Below the pieces are notes generated by a model, which did not search any database, had not been told where the DNA came from, and saw only the letters and a list, made by a program, of their open reading frames with translations. Shown one piece after another: positions 1-8,574 of a stretch of 64,000 bases of DNA. A program made the position numbers and the translations under genes. The DNA comes from Candidatus Brocadia sp. WS118 (GTDB lineage: Bacteria > Planctomycetota > Brocadiia > Brocadiales > Brocadiaceae), in assembly GCA_007618135.1 (NCBI GenBank), contig PHFX01000003.1, forward strand, positions 1 to 64,000, read 5' to 3'. The first letter of the stretch is position 1; each line of letters starts with the position of its first letter.

Positions 1-1
1 T

Positions 2-115
2 ATTGGCCTAGCGAAATGTATTAAGGAGTGGGAGTGGATATCATTTATGCTAACTGAAAATCCAAGAAAAAGAGCTTCGCAGATGCAATTGTTGGAAAAT
101 TTAATTAAAATTTAG
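2..115 (+). CDS. C-terminal end of an unidentified protein (5' partial)
   Basis: A reading frame is open from base 2 to a TAG stop at 113-115 and gives 37 residues of ordinary composition, including WEWISF and ENPRKRAS. It enters from outside the window, so only the tail of the protein is visible. An internal ATG at 47 could start a 22-residue peptide, but the frame is open across it, so a partial gene is more likely. The remnant Res gene downstream suggests it could be a restriction-modification partner such as the methylase, but no methylase motif lies in this short piece. Family not recognised. Confidence 0.35.
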   Translation: MGLAKCIKEWEWISFMLTENPRKRASQMQLLENLIKI

Positions 116-139
116 GACTTTGTTAAGTTAACGCTTATG

Positions 140-264
140 CCCCTAACCCCTCTCAAGAGGGGAGTAAACACACCCCCAACCCCCTCTCGATAGAGGAGCA
201 TGAAAGTCCCCTCTTGGGAGGGGATATAGGGGTGGGTAATACGGCAGGGGATTTAGGGGTGGGT
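140..264. repeat. GC-rich palindromic interspersed repeat
   Basis: The left half is built of C-rich units (CCCCTAACCCC then TCTCAAGAGGGG, and ACCCCCAACCCCC then TCTCGATAGAGG). The right half is their mirror image in G-rich units (CCCCTCTTGGGAGGGG then ATATAGGGGTGGGT, and GGGGATTTAGGGGTGGGT). Together they form nested inverted repeats able to fold into a cruciform or RNA hairpin. Composition is sharply unlike the AT-rich flanks. This design matches short interspersed palindromic repeats scattered in many genomes, which have no coding capacity of their own. It sits exactly where the N-terminal part of the Res gene should be. No target-site duplication was identified. Confidence 0.75.
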
Positions 265-2831
265 TCTTTCCTTCAACAAGAACTTGAGAAAGTTAAAAGC
301 GCCTATCCTACTTGCACCGACTTTGAGAGAAATTTCCCGTCAATCTGTTTTTCGCTGGCCACAGGGGTTGGCAAGACCCGACTGATGGGGGCGTTTGTAG
401 TTTACCTGTATCTGGCAAAAGGCATAAAAAACTTTTTCATTCTGGCACCCAATATCACCATTTATAACAAGTTGATTGAAGATTTCTCCAATTCCACCAG
501 CCCAAAATATGTATTTCAGGGTATCGGTGAATTTGTTCACAAACAACCGCGCATTATTACCGGAGATACCTATAATACCACGTACAAAACGGACATTTTT
601 AAATCAGAGGTACACATCAATGTTTTTAATATTTCAAAAATAAACGCCGAAACAAAGGGCGGTAAACTTCCCCGTATCAAAAGGCTTTCAGAATATTTAG
701 GCGATTCTTATTTCAATTACCTTTCCAGCCTTGATGATCTGGTTTTGCTGATGGATGAATCACATCACTACCGCGCAGACAGGGGCATGCAGGTTATCAA
801 CGAATTAAACCCGATTCTGGGGTTAGAACTTACCGCGACTCCACAGGTAGAGCGAAGCGGCGGGGCTATTAAGTTTAAAAATGTCGTGTTTGAATATTCA
901 CTTGCCAGGGCTATTCAGGACGGTTTTGTGAAAGAACCAGCAGTGGCGACCCGCAAAGACTTTGACCCTTCTCATTATACTGCTGATGAACTGGACAGGA
1001 TAAAATTGGAAGACGGCATTCGTATCCATGAAGACACGAAAGTGGCTTTGGACATTTATGCTCGGGATAATAAAGTAAAACCTGTAAAACCTTTTGTGCT
1101 GGTTGTCGCCCAGGATACAACCCATGCCGGTAAATTAAAGCAATTGATCATTTCAAACGCATTCTTTGAGGGTAATTATGCCGATAAGGTAATGGAAATC
1201 CACTCGAACCAATTGGGGGAAGAAAAAGAAGAAAATATTGAAAAGCTCATTTCATTGGAAAATCCTGATAACAAAATAGAAATCGTAATCCATGTGAATA
1301 TGCTGAAGGAAGGCTGGGACGTAACCAACTCTATACGATTATCCCCTTAAGAACGGCTACGTCCATGACTTTGAGAGAACAAACTATCGGCAGGGGTTTG
1401 CGTTTACCGTATGGCAAAAGAACGTGTGTTGATAACGTGGATAAACTTACCATAGTAGCCCATGATAAATTTCAGGAAATCATAGATGCGGCCAATCAAC
1501 CTGATTCTATTATTAAAAGGCAAAATATTATAGAAATTGATCCACAGGAAATTATTGGGCAAAAAGAGGTAATCAGTTCCGTTTCAAACATTGAACAAAA
1601 ATTTGAGGAAGAACAGAAGAAGATTAAACTCATTACCGAACCTGAAAGCCAGCAAAAAGCCCAGATTAATTTAGACCTCAGAAAGACCATCCTTGCTACA
1701 CTTCCGGAACTCAATAATGCGGTGACCAATGTCAATGAATTGACAAAGGCAGAAATCAAACAAATAGCAGTAGAAAAAATTAAACAAAATATTTTCAGTG
1801 CACCACAGAAAAGTTTATTTGCCGCAGAAATGATAAGGGAAGTTGAGGCTGCCTATGAATCGGTAGTGCATGATTTTGTACAAAATATCATAGAAATTCC
1901 AAGAATTACTATTCAGCAAAGTAATGAAGTAAGGTCGGGCTTTAAGGATTTGGACCTTGATACCAGAAATCTCAACTACCAACCGGTATCAGAAGAAATT
2001 TTAGTAAAAAAGCTCCGCGAACAGGAAAACAGTATTGATATTATAAGCGGGAAGGGCAGGGGCATACATGACAGTCCAGAAAATATCATGGTAAATGAGC
2101 TCATGAATTACTCTGAAATAGACTATGACGAACAATCTGAATTGCTTTTTAAATTAACCCGTCAGGCAATTGAGAAATTCAGGACATACCTTGATGACGA
2201 TAAATTGATGAATGTTGTGCAATTTCACAAAAAAGAGATTGGAAGCTATATTTATTCACAGTTAATGCAACATTTTTACTTTGAAGCGCCAAGCTATGAA
2301 AAACCAATGGTTAAGCCTTTTACAAAGATTGAAGAACACAATTTTTCAAAATATACGAAAGACAGTATCCATCATTTTACCGAGACAATCACTCCAACCA
2401 ATGCCATCCCCAATAAGGTATTTAGTGGTTTCCAAAAGGCGTGTCATAATCTGTATAAGTTTGATTCCAAGACAGAAAAGGACTTTGCGGTCATTCTAGA
2501 GCAGGACAGATCGGTTCTTAAGTGGCTGAGACCTGCGTCGAATCAATTCCACATATACTGGAAGCACAATTCAAGGCAATACAACCCTGATTTTGCCGTG
2601 GAAACGAAAGATGCTATTTATCTTATCGAAACGAAGAAAGAGACGGATATTGAATCGACAGACGTTCAGGAAAAAGCCCAGGCAGCCATAGAGTATTGTA
2701 AGTATGCCACTGATTTTACCATTCCCAATGGAGGGAAACCCTGGAAATATGTCTTAATTCCACATAATGCCGTAATGGTAAATATGAGCCTTGAGACATT
2801 GGTAAGGAATTATGAATATCAAAGTGGATAA
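214..2831 (+). pseudogene. Type III restriction enzyme, Res (helicase/endonuclease) subunit, disrupted
   Basis: Res subunits couple a superfamily 2 helicase/translocase to a PD-(D/E)XK nuclease. Visible are Walker A (ATGVGKT, near 360-380), the DEAD-like box (LLMDESHH, near 750), motif III (LTATPQ, near 835), motif V/VI (LKEGWDVTN, then TIGRGLRLPYG after 1380) and a C-terminal nuclease-like stretch (NPDFAV then YLIETKKE, near 2585-2640). The frame is broken: reading 214-1350 stops at a TAA just after GWDVTN, and the missing link resumes in the -1 frame from about 1329, as expected from loss of one C in an original AACCTC. The N-terminus is also lost: the TTG start and first 17 codons lie in the palindromic repeat, and normal pre-Walker sequence is absent. 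No Mod methylase is visible. A sequencing indel could explain the frameshift, but not the missing N-terminus. Confidence 0.8.
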
Positions 2832-2855
2832 ATATTTTGATTATTACGACTATGG

Positions 2856-3167
2856 TTGACAATTCTGAAATACGAGAAAATGGTGTTATATTTGATCCGA
2901 GAGACTAAAGGTACGAAAGACTTTGAAAAACTGCGTAATACAGAAGCCGACAAGATTCGTTGCGGGCGGAAACACTTCGAGAAACTCGCCAAAATTATTC
3001 ATCTTCTCAAAAAAGAGTTTGTTCAACCTGAACTCAAAGAAAAATCTGCAACAGAAGAATTCCTTTCTGTATGCGGAACATGGGAAGACGATAGAAGCGT
3101 TGAGGAGCAAATAAAGGTTATCTATTCGAGTAGAAAATCCTCTGCAAAAATGGAGCATGTATTTTAA
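2856..3167 (+). pseudogene. Chimeric remnant: Res C-terminus joined to VapB-like antitoxin tail
   Basis: The first half (YLIRETKGTKDF, then RCGRKHFEKL) is the signature of the C-terminal nuclease end of a second type III Res protein, different from the copy ending at 2831. The second half (TEEFLSVCGTWEDDRSVEEQ, then IYSSRKSS) matches the C-terminal toxin-binding tail of short VapB/DUF antitoxins. Neither half has the rest of its gene. The stop at 3165-3167 overlaps the start of the VapC remnant, the usual antitoxin-toxin arrangement, so the antitoxin half was originally coupled to that toxin. Most likely a deletion fused the two genes. Whether the 103-residue product is made or stable is unknown. 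Confidence 0.6.
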
Positions 3168-3437
3168 AATATCTTCTCGATACAAATACTTGTGTTTACT
3201 TGCTCAATGGTAATGAGGTTCTCAAAAGGAAGGTTAAGGAAATCGGAGTTTATTCTTTATCGATATCTAATTGCGTACTGGCCGAATTATACTTTGGGGC
3301 TTACAATTCAAAGAGGGTTGAGGAAAATTTAGGGAGGATAGATTTATTTAAAAAGAATCTTTCGGTTTTATTTGATAGTGAGGAATTCGCGAGACTCTTT
3401 GGAAAGATTAGAGCGGATTTAAGAACCAAAGGCACAA
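3161..3437 (+). pseudogene. VapC-type PIN-domain toxin, C-terminally truncated
   Basis: VapC toxins are Mg-dependent RNases of the PIN fold. The first conserved acidic motif (KYLLDTNTCVYLLN) and the second (NCVLAELYFGAY) are clear, followed by FGKIRADLRTKGTIID. The frame then runs into the C-terminal codons of the convergent permease gene (3438 onward) and continues as unrelated residues to 3550, so the DFDILIAA-type motif with the remaining catalytic acid and the last strand are absent. The start is unusual: the conserved N-terminus needs ATT at 3161 or lies after the antitoxin stop; the TTG at 3200 would delete the first catalytic Asp. Probably inactive. Confidence 0.7.
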
Positions 3438-4721
3438 TTATCGACGCAGAAAATAAACCGGCAATGACAACACAATCGCTATTGTTGTTGCTGCAATTAC
3501 CTTTAATTCCACATGGCATATCAGCCAACCACAAATCACCAATCCTATAACAGGAACAACATCTCCACCAGGTACCATATAACTCCTCACCCGCTCTGCA
3601 CGGTACCTTCTCAATACCATAACCGCCAAACAGGCAGGAATATATTGGAGAATACTTACTATGACGCTTGCTGCAATCAGATATTTAAAGCTGCCTGTCA
3701 GACTTAATGCCAGTGTCAAGGCGGTGTTGAGGAGAATAGCCCAATAGGGAGTGCGATACGTCCGATGTAATTTGGAAAATATTCGGGGAAAAAATCCATC
3801 AGCAGAAAGTACATAGAGACTCCTGGGACTGGTCAGGGCAATTCCGGCATTGACACCTCCAATAGAAAGCAACGCCCCGGCGCCGATAAGGATGCCGCCG
3901 GCCTTTCCCATAAAATGTTGAGCCGCATCCGCCAAAGGTTTATCAGATGAGGCGAGTGCAGGGAATGTTCCTGCAGCTACGATCTGAATGGTAACATATA
4001 AACCCGTGACGAACATGAGCACAAAAAACAGTGCGCGCGGGATGTCCCTTCGGGGATGTCGCATCTCTCCTGCGGGTACCGCAATAAATTCAAATCCGGT
4101 ATAGGCATACAAAGCCATAATGATTGCTGCAGAGAAATTTCCTTCATGCAATGCTGGCGGTATCTCCCTATCCCATAGTGACACAGGAGAATCACTTCCA
4201 TGGATAAAAAATAATCCCACAACAATGAAGATAAGCAAAGACAGGAGTTTTCCCACGGTAAAAAAATTAATGGTTCTTGACCCTGGTTTTATCCCAAAGT
4301 AATTAATGGTGCTTAATCCTCCAATGAGGAGGGTGATAACCAGGTTGCTCACCCATGGACTTGCTCCTGGAAGAAAATACCCTGCATACAGCGAAAACCC
4401 GCTTGCGACCGATGCCCAGCCGATGATAGATGAAAGCCACATCATCCAACCAACCAAAAAACCTGCAAACGGACCAAAGGCCTCTCTTGCATAGAGGTAT
4501 GCCCCGCCGGTTGTATGGTACATACCACCCAGCTCTGCAAAGCACAGGGCGATGGCAAAGCAAAGGATTCCGCACGCAGGAAACACCCACACTGCGTCAC
4601 GTCCGGCAAAGCTGGAGAGCTGGCCCGGCAATAAAAAAATGCCGGCGCCTACTACACTGTTAATTCCCAAACAGGCCACATCGAAAAACCCTAACGTCCT
4701 CTTGAATTCATGATTTTGCAT
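3438..4721 (-). CDS. APC-superfamily amino acid permease
   Basis: A 427-residue inner-membrane protein with about 12 hydrophobic segments. The N-terminus carries the helix-1 glycine-rich substrate loop typical of the amino acid-polyamine-organocation family (GINSVVGAGIF, about residues 19-29), followed by the conserved SFAGRDAVWVFP and GGAYLYAREAFG segments. Such proteins import amino acids by cation symport or exchange; the substrate cannot be told from sequence. It is transcribed away from the TPR lipoprotein gene and ends exactly at the breakpoint of the vapC remnant, so its 3' end marks the edge of the decayed defence region. Full length for the family, with no sign of damage. Confidence 0.85.
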   Translation of the reverse strand: MQNHEFKRTLGFFDVACLGINSVVGAGIFLLPGQLSSFAGRDAVWVFPACGILCFAIALCFAELGGMYHTTGGAYLYAREAFGPFAGFLVGWMMWLSSIIGWASVASGFSLYAGYFLPGASPWVSNLVITLLIGGLSTINYFGIKPGSRTINFFTVGKLLSLLIFIVVGLFFIHGSDSPVSLWDREIPPALHEGNFSAAIIMALYAYTGFEFIAVPAGEMRHPRRDIPRALFFVLMFVTGLYVTIQIVAAGTFPALASSDKPLADAAQHFMGKAGGILIGAGALLSIGGVNAGIALTSPRSLYVLSADGFFPRIFSKLHRTYRTPYWAILLNTALTLALSLTGSFKYLIAASVIVSILQYIPACLAVMVLRRYRAERVRSYMVPGGDVVPVIGLVICGWLICHVELKVIAATTIAIVLSLPVYFLRR

Positions 4722-4758
4722 ATCATTCTGTTTTATCGTATGCTGTATTAATTTCAGA

Positions 4759-4786
4759 TTGACGAATGCTCATTATACTATATAAT
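4759..4786 (+). promoter_or_regulatory. Predicted sigma-70 promoter of the TPR lipoprotein gene
   Basis: TTGACG (4759-4764) and TATAAT (4781-4786) are separated by 16 bases in the gap between the divergent permease and TPR genes, about 75 bases before the ATG at 4865. Confidence 0.55.
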
Positions 4787-4864
4787 TTATGTTCCACGTT
4801 TTTTATTTTTGAATTTTTACACGTTTTAACAAGTTACCTTTTCCACGAAAGAGCATAAATTATT

Positions 4865-5806
4865 ATGAGAAATAATGCCTGGCATACGTATTTGCTGTTT
4901 TCCGTAATGGTGGTTCTTTTCTGCGGTACCCTTAGTTGCAGCAAGAAAGAATCCGGCACACAACCTGCCTTCCAGGATTCTCCTGCCGTTAAGTTTGAGG
5001 GAGATGTCCCTTCTGTCCATAAAAAAACGATGGCAGACGAAGAGATTGAAAAAAACAAAAAGCTTCTGGAGTTAAATCCAAACGATGCCGTTATCCATTA
5101 TAATCTGGGCTTATTATACGATGAAAAGGGCATGCTTGACGAATCGCTGGCTGCATATAAAAAGGCTGCAGAACTCAACCCGGCGATGGTTGAGGCTTTG
5201 GTCGGGCAGGGTAATATCCTGAATAAGAAAGGAAAATCGGACGAGGCGATTGATCTCTTCAAAAAAGCAATTGACAGTAACTCCCATTACGCAGAGGCCT
5301 ATGAGGGTCTCGGCCTTGTGTATGTTCATAAAAAACAGGAAGAGGACGCGGTCAAGTCGTTTAAGAGGGCAATCGATATCAATCCCGGCATGGTGAACTC
5401 AAGGTACAATCTCGGTATCCTTTACGCAAAAAAGGCGCAATTCAACGAAGCGGTTGCAGAATGGACAAAAGCCCTAGAAATCAATCCGCAAAAGATAGAG
5501 ATATACTACAACCTCGGTATTGCTTATACAAAGCTTGGGAAATTGGACGATGCTATTTCTGTTTGGCAAAAGGCATTGACGATTCGGCCGGACATGGCAG
5601 ACTTTCATTATGTGACAGGACTGGTATATAAAGAAAAGGGAGATTTTGAAAAAGCCGAAGCCTCTTTGAAAAAGGCGCTTGAGGTTAATCCCGATCTGGC
5701 TGAGGTGCACAAAGTGCTTGAGGAATTGTATCGTTCCAAGGGCATGCTTGGTGATGCAGACCGTGAGGCGGAACTTTATAAAAGCCGGTCCAGCCCGCAT
5801 CATTAA
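4865..5806 (+). CDS. Tetratricopeptide-repeat lipoprotein
   Basis: A 313-residue exported protein. The N-terminal hydrophobic segment ends in a lipobox (GTLSC, cysteine near residue 25), pointing to a lipid-anchored protein. From about residue 65 it consists of roughly seven TPR units, each with the pattern YNLG-x4-KG-x2-DEA and closing with x-LNP or x-INP (for example HYNLGLLYDEKG and YYNLGIAYTKLGK). TPR arrays are protein-protein scaffolds, often in envelope assembly or multiprotein complexes; the partner is unknown. A promoter lies upstream, and anmK follows after only 7 bases, so the two are probably co-transcribed. Confidence 0.85.
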   Translation: MRNNAWHTYLLFSVMVVLFCGTLSCSKKESGTQPAFQDSPAVKFEGDVPSVHKKTMADEEIEKNKKLLELNPNDAVIHYNLGLLYDEKGMLDESLAAYKKAAELNPAMVEALVGQGNILNKKGKSDEAIDLFKKAIDSNSHYAEAYEGLGLVYVHKKQEEDAVKSFKRAIDINPGMVNSRYNLGILYAKKAQFNEAVAEWTKALEINPQKIEIYYNLGIAYTKLGKLDDAISVWQKALTIRPDMADFHYVTGLVYKEKGDFEKAEASLKKALEVNPDLAEVHKVLEELYRSKGMLGDADREAELYKSRSSPHH

Positions 5807-5813
5807 ACCAAAA

Positions 5814-7106
5814 ATGTTAGATAAACTCCTGAAGTTACAGCAGAAGGCTCTCAGAAAAGTCATTGGCCTCATGTCGGGGACGTCTGCAGACGGCATAGAC
5901 GCCTGCCTTGTGGAAATCTCCGGGAACGGCATGCATACAAAGGCAAATATCCTGGCCTCTGAGACCTATCCGTATGACAAGGCTATACGGATTGCTATCT
6001 TTGAAGCCTGTAATTTTAAAACAGGCACCGTTGATAAAGTGTGCCGGTTAAATTTTTATCTTGGGAAAGTTTTTGCAGACGCAGCAAAATCCATTGCAAA
6101 GAAAGCGCGTATCCCTATCGCTGATGTTGATCTTATCGGTTCACACGGGCAGACGATTTGTCACCTGCCCGGTGAAAGAACCCGAGAAAAGGATGAAGAC
6201 AGAAGGCAGAAGACAGAAACCCGAAGCAATGAGACCACAAGCAATCTGAGAAACACAGCAGATTTCAGGAAAGAATTTTGGGGTTTACCTTTTCTTCCTT
6301 CGACACTGCAAATCGGCGAACCATCTGTCATTGCACAGGAGACCGGCATTACCACGGTGGCGGACTTCCGCCCGCGAGATGTGGCTGCCGGAGGACAAGG
6401 CGCGCCTCTCGTACCGTATGCAGATTTTATCCTTTTCCGGGATAAAGAAAAAGGTCGCGCCCTGCAAAATATCGGAGGAATTGCTAACGTTACCTTCCTG
6501 CCTTGTAACTGCAGCATGAATGAGGTTGTCGCCTTTGACACCGGTCCGGGAAACATGGTGATCGATCGTATCACTGAACTTGTCTCAAACAATAGTTACC
6601 ACTTCGACGAAGGCGGCAAATTCGCTGCAAAAGGAAGGGTGAATGATCGGCTTATGTCTGGACTTCTTGCGCATCCGTATCTATCCAGGCCGCCCCCAAA
6701 GAGCACGGGGCGGGAAGAATTCGGAATATCTTTTACTGATAAGCTTTACGAAGATGCCATGGCTTCCGGCATTGAATGCATGGATATCCTGGCAACGGTG
6801 ACCGCCTTCACGGCCCGCACCATCGCAGATAGTTACCAGCGATGGATTTTAACAAAATATCATCTCTCTGAAATAATCATTTCCGGGGGAGGAGTCCATA
6901 ATGCTACCCTCGTAAAATTCCTTATGCAATATTTTCCTCCCGCCATTACAATACATTCCATCAATGACTTTGGTATTGCATCCAACGCCAAAGAAGCCCT
7001 TGCCTTTGCTATCCTGGCCAACGAGACAATCTCCGGAAATCCCAACAATCTCCCCACGGTTACAGGGGCAAGGGAACCGGTAGTTATGGGAAAGATTCTT
7101 TTATGA
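5814..7106 (+). CDS. anmK: Anhydro-N-acetylmuramic acid kinase
   Basis: AnmK cleaves and phosphorylates 1,6-anhydro-MurNAc to MurNAc-6-phosphate in peptidoglycan recycling. The family N-terminus is clear (VIGLMSGTSADGIDACLVEI), followed by GSHGQTICHLPGE, STLQIGEPSVIA, VADFRPRDVAAGGQGAPLVP, FDTGPGNMVID and ISGGGVHNATL, all features of this ASKHA-fold kinase. The ATG at 5814 is chosen because the frame upstream overlaps the TPR gene and is not AnmK-like. At 430 residues it is longer than the usual 370-390. The excess is a hydrophilic block of about 40 residues at roughly 6178-6297, between CHLPGE and STLQIG, encoded in part by repetitive AGAAGGCAGAAGACAGAAAC-type DNA. Catalysis may survive, as flanking motifs are intact. 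Confidence 0.9.
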   Translation: MLDKLLKLQQKALRKVIGLMSGTSADGIDACLVEISGNGMHTKANILASETYPYDKAIRIAIFEACNFKTGTVDKVCRLNFYLGKVFADAAKSIAKKARIPIADVDLIGSHGQTICHLPGERTREKDEDRRQKTETRSNETTSNLRNTADFRKEFWGLPFLPSTLQIGEPSVIAQETGITTVADFRPRDVAAGGQGAPLVPYADFILFRDKEKGRALQNIGGIANVTFLPCNCSMNEVVAFDTGPGNMVIDRITELVSNNSYHFDEGGKFAAKGRVNDRLMSGLLAHPYLSRPPPKSTGREEFGISFTDKLYEDAMASGIECMDILATVTAFTARTIADSYQRWILTKYHLSEIIISGGGVHNATLVKFLMQYFPPAITIHSINDFGIASNAKEALAFAILANETISGNPNNLPTVTGAREPVVMGKILL

Positions 7107-7594
7107 CTTTAAAAAAGTAAAGGAATTGAAAAAATAAGGATATTTTCCTGTAGCAACCATAAAAAGTGCACCACTGGGTTATTAGTTGTATCTTAGTAAG
7201 TCATTTGAATACAAGGTCTTATAAAATATTTCGATAAACCTTTTTCCGTGCGTTTATGTTGTGGTATTTGTTTGCGAAAAAAATTTGGTTATTATAACAA
7301 TAAATTATTCAACAGAGGTTTCTCCTTATCTAGTGTAACTACACGATACAGGAAATAAGAGTTTTAAGAAAATACAACCTGTGGAGGGCGGCACCGGCTA
7401 AGGAGATGCCCCCATGTGTCAATGGTAGATAAGTCTTGGCGTGATGAGAGAATTTTTTCGCAAGACTGCCTTGAAACCACGTGCCCGGAGGACAAGCGAT
7501 AAGATTGACGGGGCTAATTGTTACAGATCAAAGGCAATAATCTTTCCGGTATAGGGTCAAACAAAATGTGTCTGCACCTGCGCAGAATGCATGA
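7107..7594. other. Intergenic region with a candidate structured segment
   Basis: This 488-base gap lies between the 3' ends of two convergent genes (anmK and parB), so promoters for them are not expected here. 7107-7370 is AT-rich and shows nothing recognisable. 7378-7530 is clearly more GC-rich and contains a strong hairpin: 7432-7441 (AGTCTTGGCG) pairs with 7459-7467 (CGCAAGACT) with one bulged G. A second possible stem joins GGGCGGCA (7385-7392) to TGCCCCC (7408-7414). No tRNA, tmRNA, SRP RNA or RNase P core motif was found. A small RNA or a decayed element is possible. Confidence 0.35.
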
Positions 7595-8461
7595 TTAAAG
7601 GCGAATCCCCAAGGTGTTTGCAATCCTGCCGAATTCCTCACTTGAGTGAAATGCAATCAGAATCTTCCCCCTGCCATTTCTTTCCCTGATTGTCACCTTG
7701 GTTCCGAAAAACCTGCGAAAGCGGTCTTCCAGGTCTTCGATGTGGGGGGTTGACGCCTTGGCTGAAGCTGATTTCCTAGGTTTTGCCTGCTTTTTTTCCA
7801 GCGAAACGATCTCTTCTGCTTCCCGAACCGACAACCCTTCTTTCAGGATGCGTTCGCAAATCATCCGTTGCGTCTCATGGTCGCGAACCGCAAGGATTGC
7901 CCTCGCATGCCCCATGGAAAGTGTTCCACGTGAAACATACTCTTGTATCTCCTGGGGCAGTTCCAGGAGCCGGAGGTAGTTTGCAACAGAACTGCGGTCT
8001 TTTCCCATCGCCTTTGCCACCTGTTCCTGGGTGAGGCCGAATTTGCCTACCAGCTCTTTAAATCCCTTCCCTTTTTCAATCGGGTTGAGGTCTTCCCTTT
8101 GAATATTTTCGATAAGGGCAATCTCCAGGGTGTTTGCCCCATCAGAGTGGCGAACGATGGCGGGGATCTCTTTTAGCCCGAGCTGTTTAGCCGCCCGCCA
8201 GCGCCGCTCCCCTGCAATGAGCATATAGCCGTGCGGGAGCGGTTTTACGATGACGGGCTGTAAGATGCCATGTTTCTTTATCGACTCGATAAGCCCCTGC
8301 ATCTCCCCTTCGTTGAAAAGGTGTCGCGGCTGGTGGTCGCTTGGCTGGACATCCTTGGGATTAATCTTGATAATGACGTCCTGTCCCACATCGGCCTCTA
8401 TCCCAATAACCCCGCCAAGGAGTGATTGCAGGCTGCGGCTGAGGTTTTCCTTTTTCGACAT
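7595..8461 (-). CDS. parB: Chromosome-partitioning protein ParB
   Basis: ParB loads on parS sites, slides as a CTP-dependent clamp and positions the origin region with ParA. The 288-residue product has the ParB/Srx nucleotide-binding domain (NPKDVQPSDHQPR, then GERRWRAAKQLG), an HTH domain (LTQEQVAKAMGKDRSSVANYL) and a short C-terminal dimerisation region. I place the start at the ATG at 8461 (MSKKENLSRSL), preceded by AGGAG six bases upstream. A longer frame to 8557 exists only because parS read backwards encodes MFHVEH. parA, usually adjacent, is not in the window; the upstream neighbour is divergent. Confidence 0.93.
   Translation of the reverse strand: MSKKENLSRSLQSLLGGVIGIEADVGQDVIIKINPKDVQPSDHQPRHLFNEGEMQGLIESIKKHGILQPVIVKPLPHGYMLIAGERRWRAAKQLGLKEIPAIVRHSDGANTLEIALIENIQREDLNPIEKGKGFKELVGKFGLTQEQVAKAMGKDRSSVANYLRLLELPQEIQEYVSRGTLSMGHARAILAVRDHETQRMICERILKEGLSVREAEEIVSLEKKQAKPRKSASAKASTPHIEDLEDRFRRFFGTKVTIRERNGRGKILIAFHSSEEFGRIANTLGIRL
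7922..7937. promoter_or_regulatory. parS site inside parB
   Basis: TGTTCCACGTGAAACA differs at one position from the widespread consensus TGTTTCACGTGAAACA. It lies within the parB coding sequence, as parS sites often do near parAB loci, and is the expected loading site for ParB. Confidence 0.85.
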
Positions 8462-8539
8462 CGTATAATCTCCTGTCTTAGTTTTCCATTGCATTTCCGC
8501 AACAGGAATGCTAGGATTAAAAAGATTTAATGGCAACCG

Positions 8540-8555
8540 ATGTTCCACGTGGAAC
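8540..8555. promoter_or_regulatory. parS site upstream of parB
   Basis: TGTTCCACGTGGAACA is a perfect 16-base palindrome, two changes from the canonical parS, in the gap between parB and the divergent ABC-2 permease. ParB bound here could also influence both promoters. Two sites about 600 bases apart suggest proximity to the replication origin. Confidence 0.85.
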
Positions 8556-8574
8556 ATCCATTTCGTCTTAGTGT

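Noticed and set aside
1320-1350. Programmed -1 frameshift in the Res gene
   Set aside because: No slippery heptamer or downstream pseudoknot was visible, and the gene is also missing its N-terminus, so decay or a sequence error is simpler.
4790-4805. Third parS-like site
   Set aside because: Only the left ten bases (TGTTCCACGT) match; the right half is a T run, so the palindrome is absent.
7440-7480. Hammerhead-ribozyme-like core (TGATGAG followed by GAAAC)
   Set aside because: The essential C before TGATGA is a G, the base before GAAA is T rather than C, and the stem between them does not pair properly.
8462-8557. N-terminal extension of ParB starting MFHVEH
   Set aside because: These codons are the parS palindrome read backwards; the start at 8461 has a proper ribosome site and the family N-terminus.
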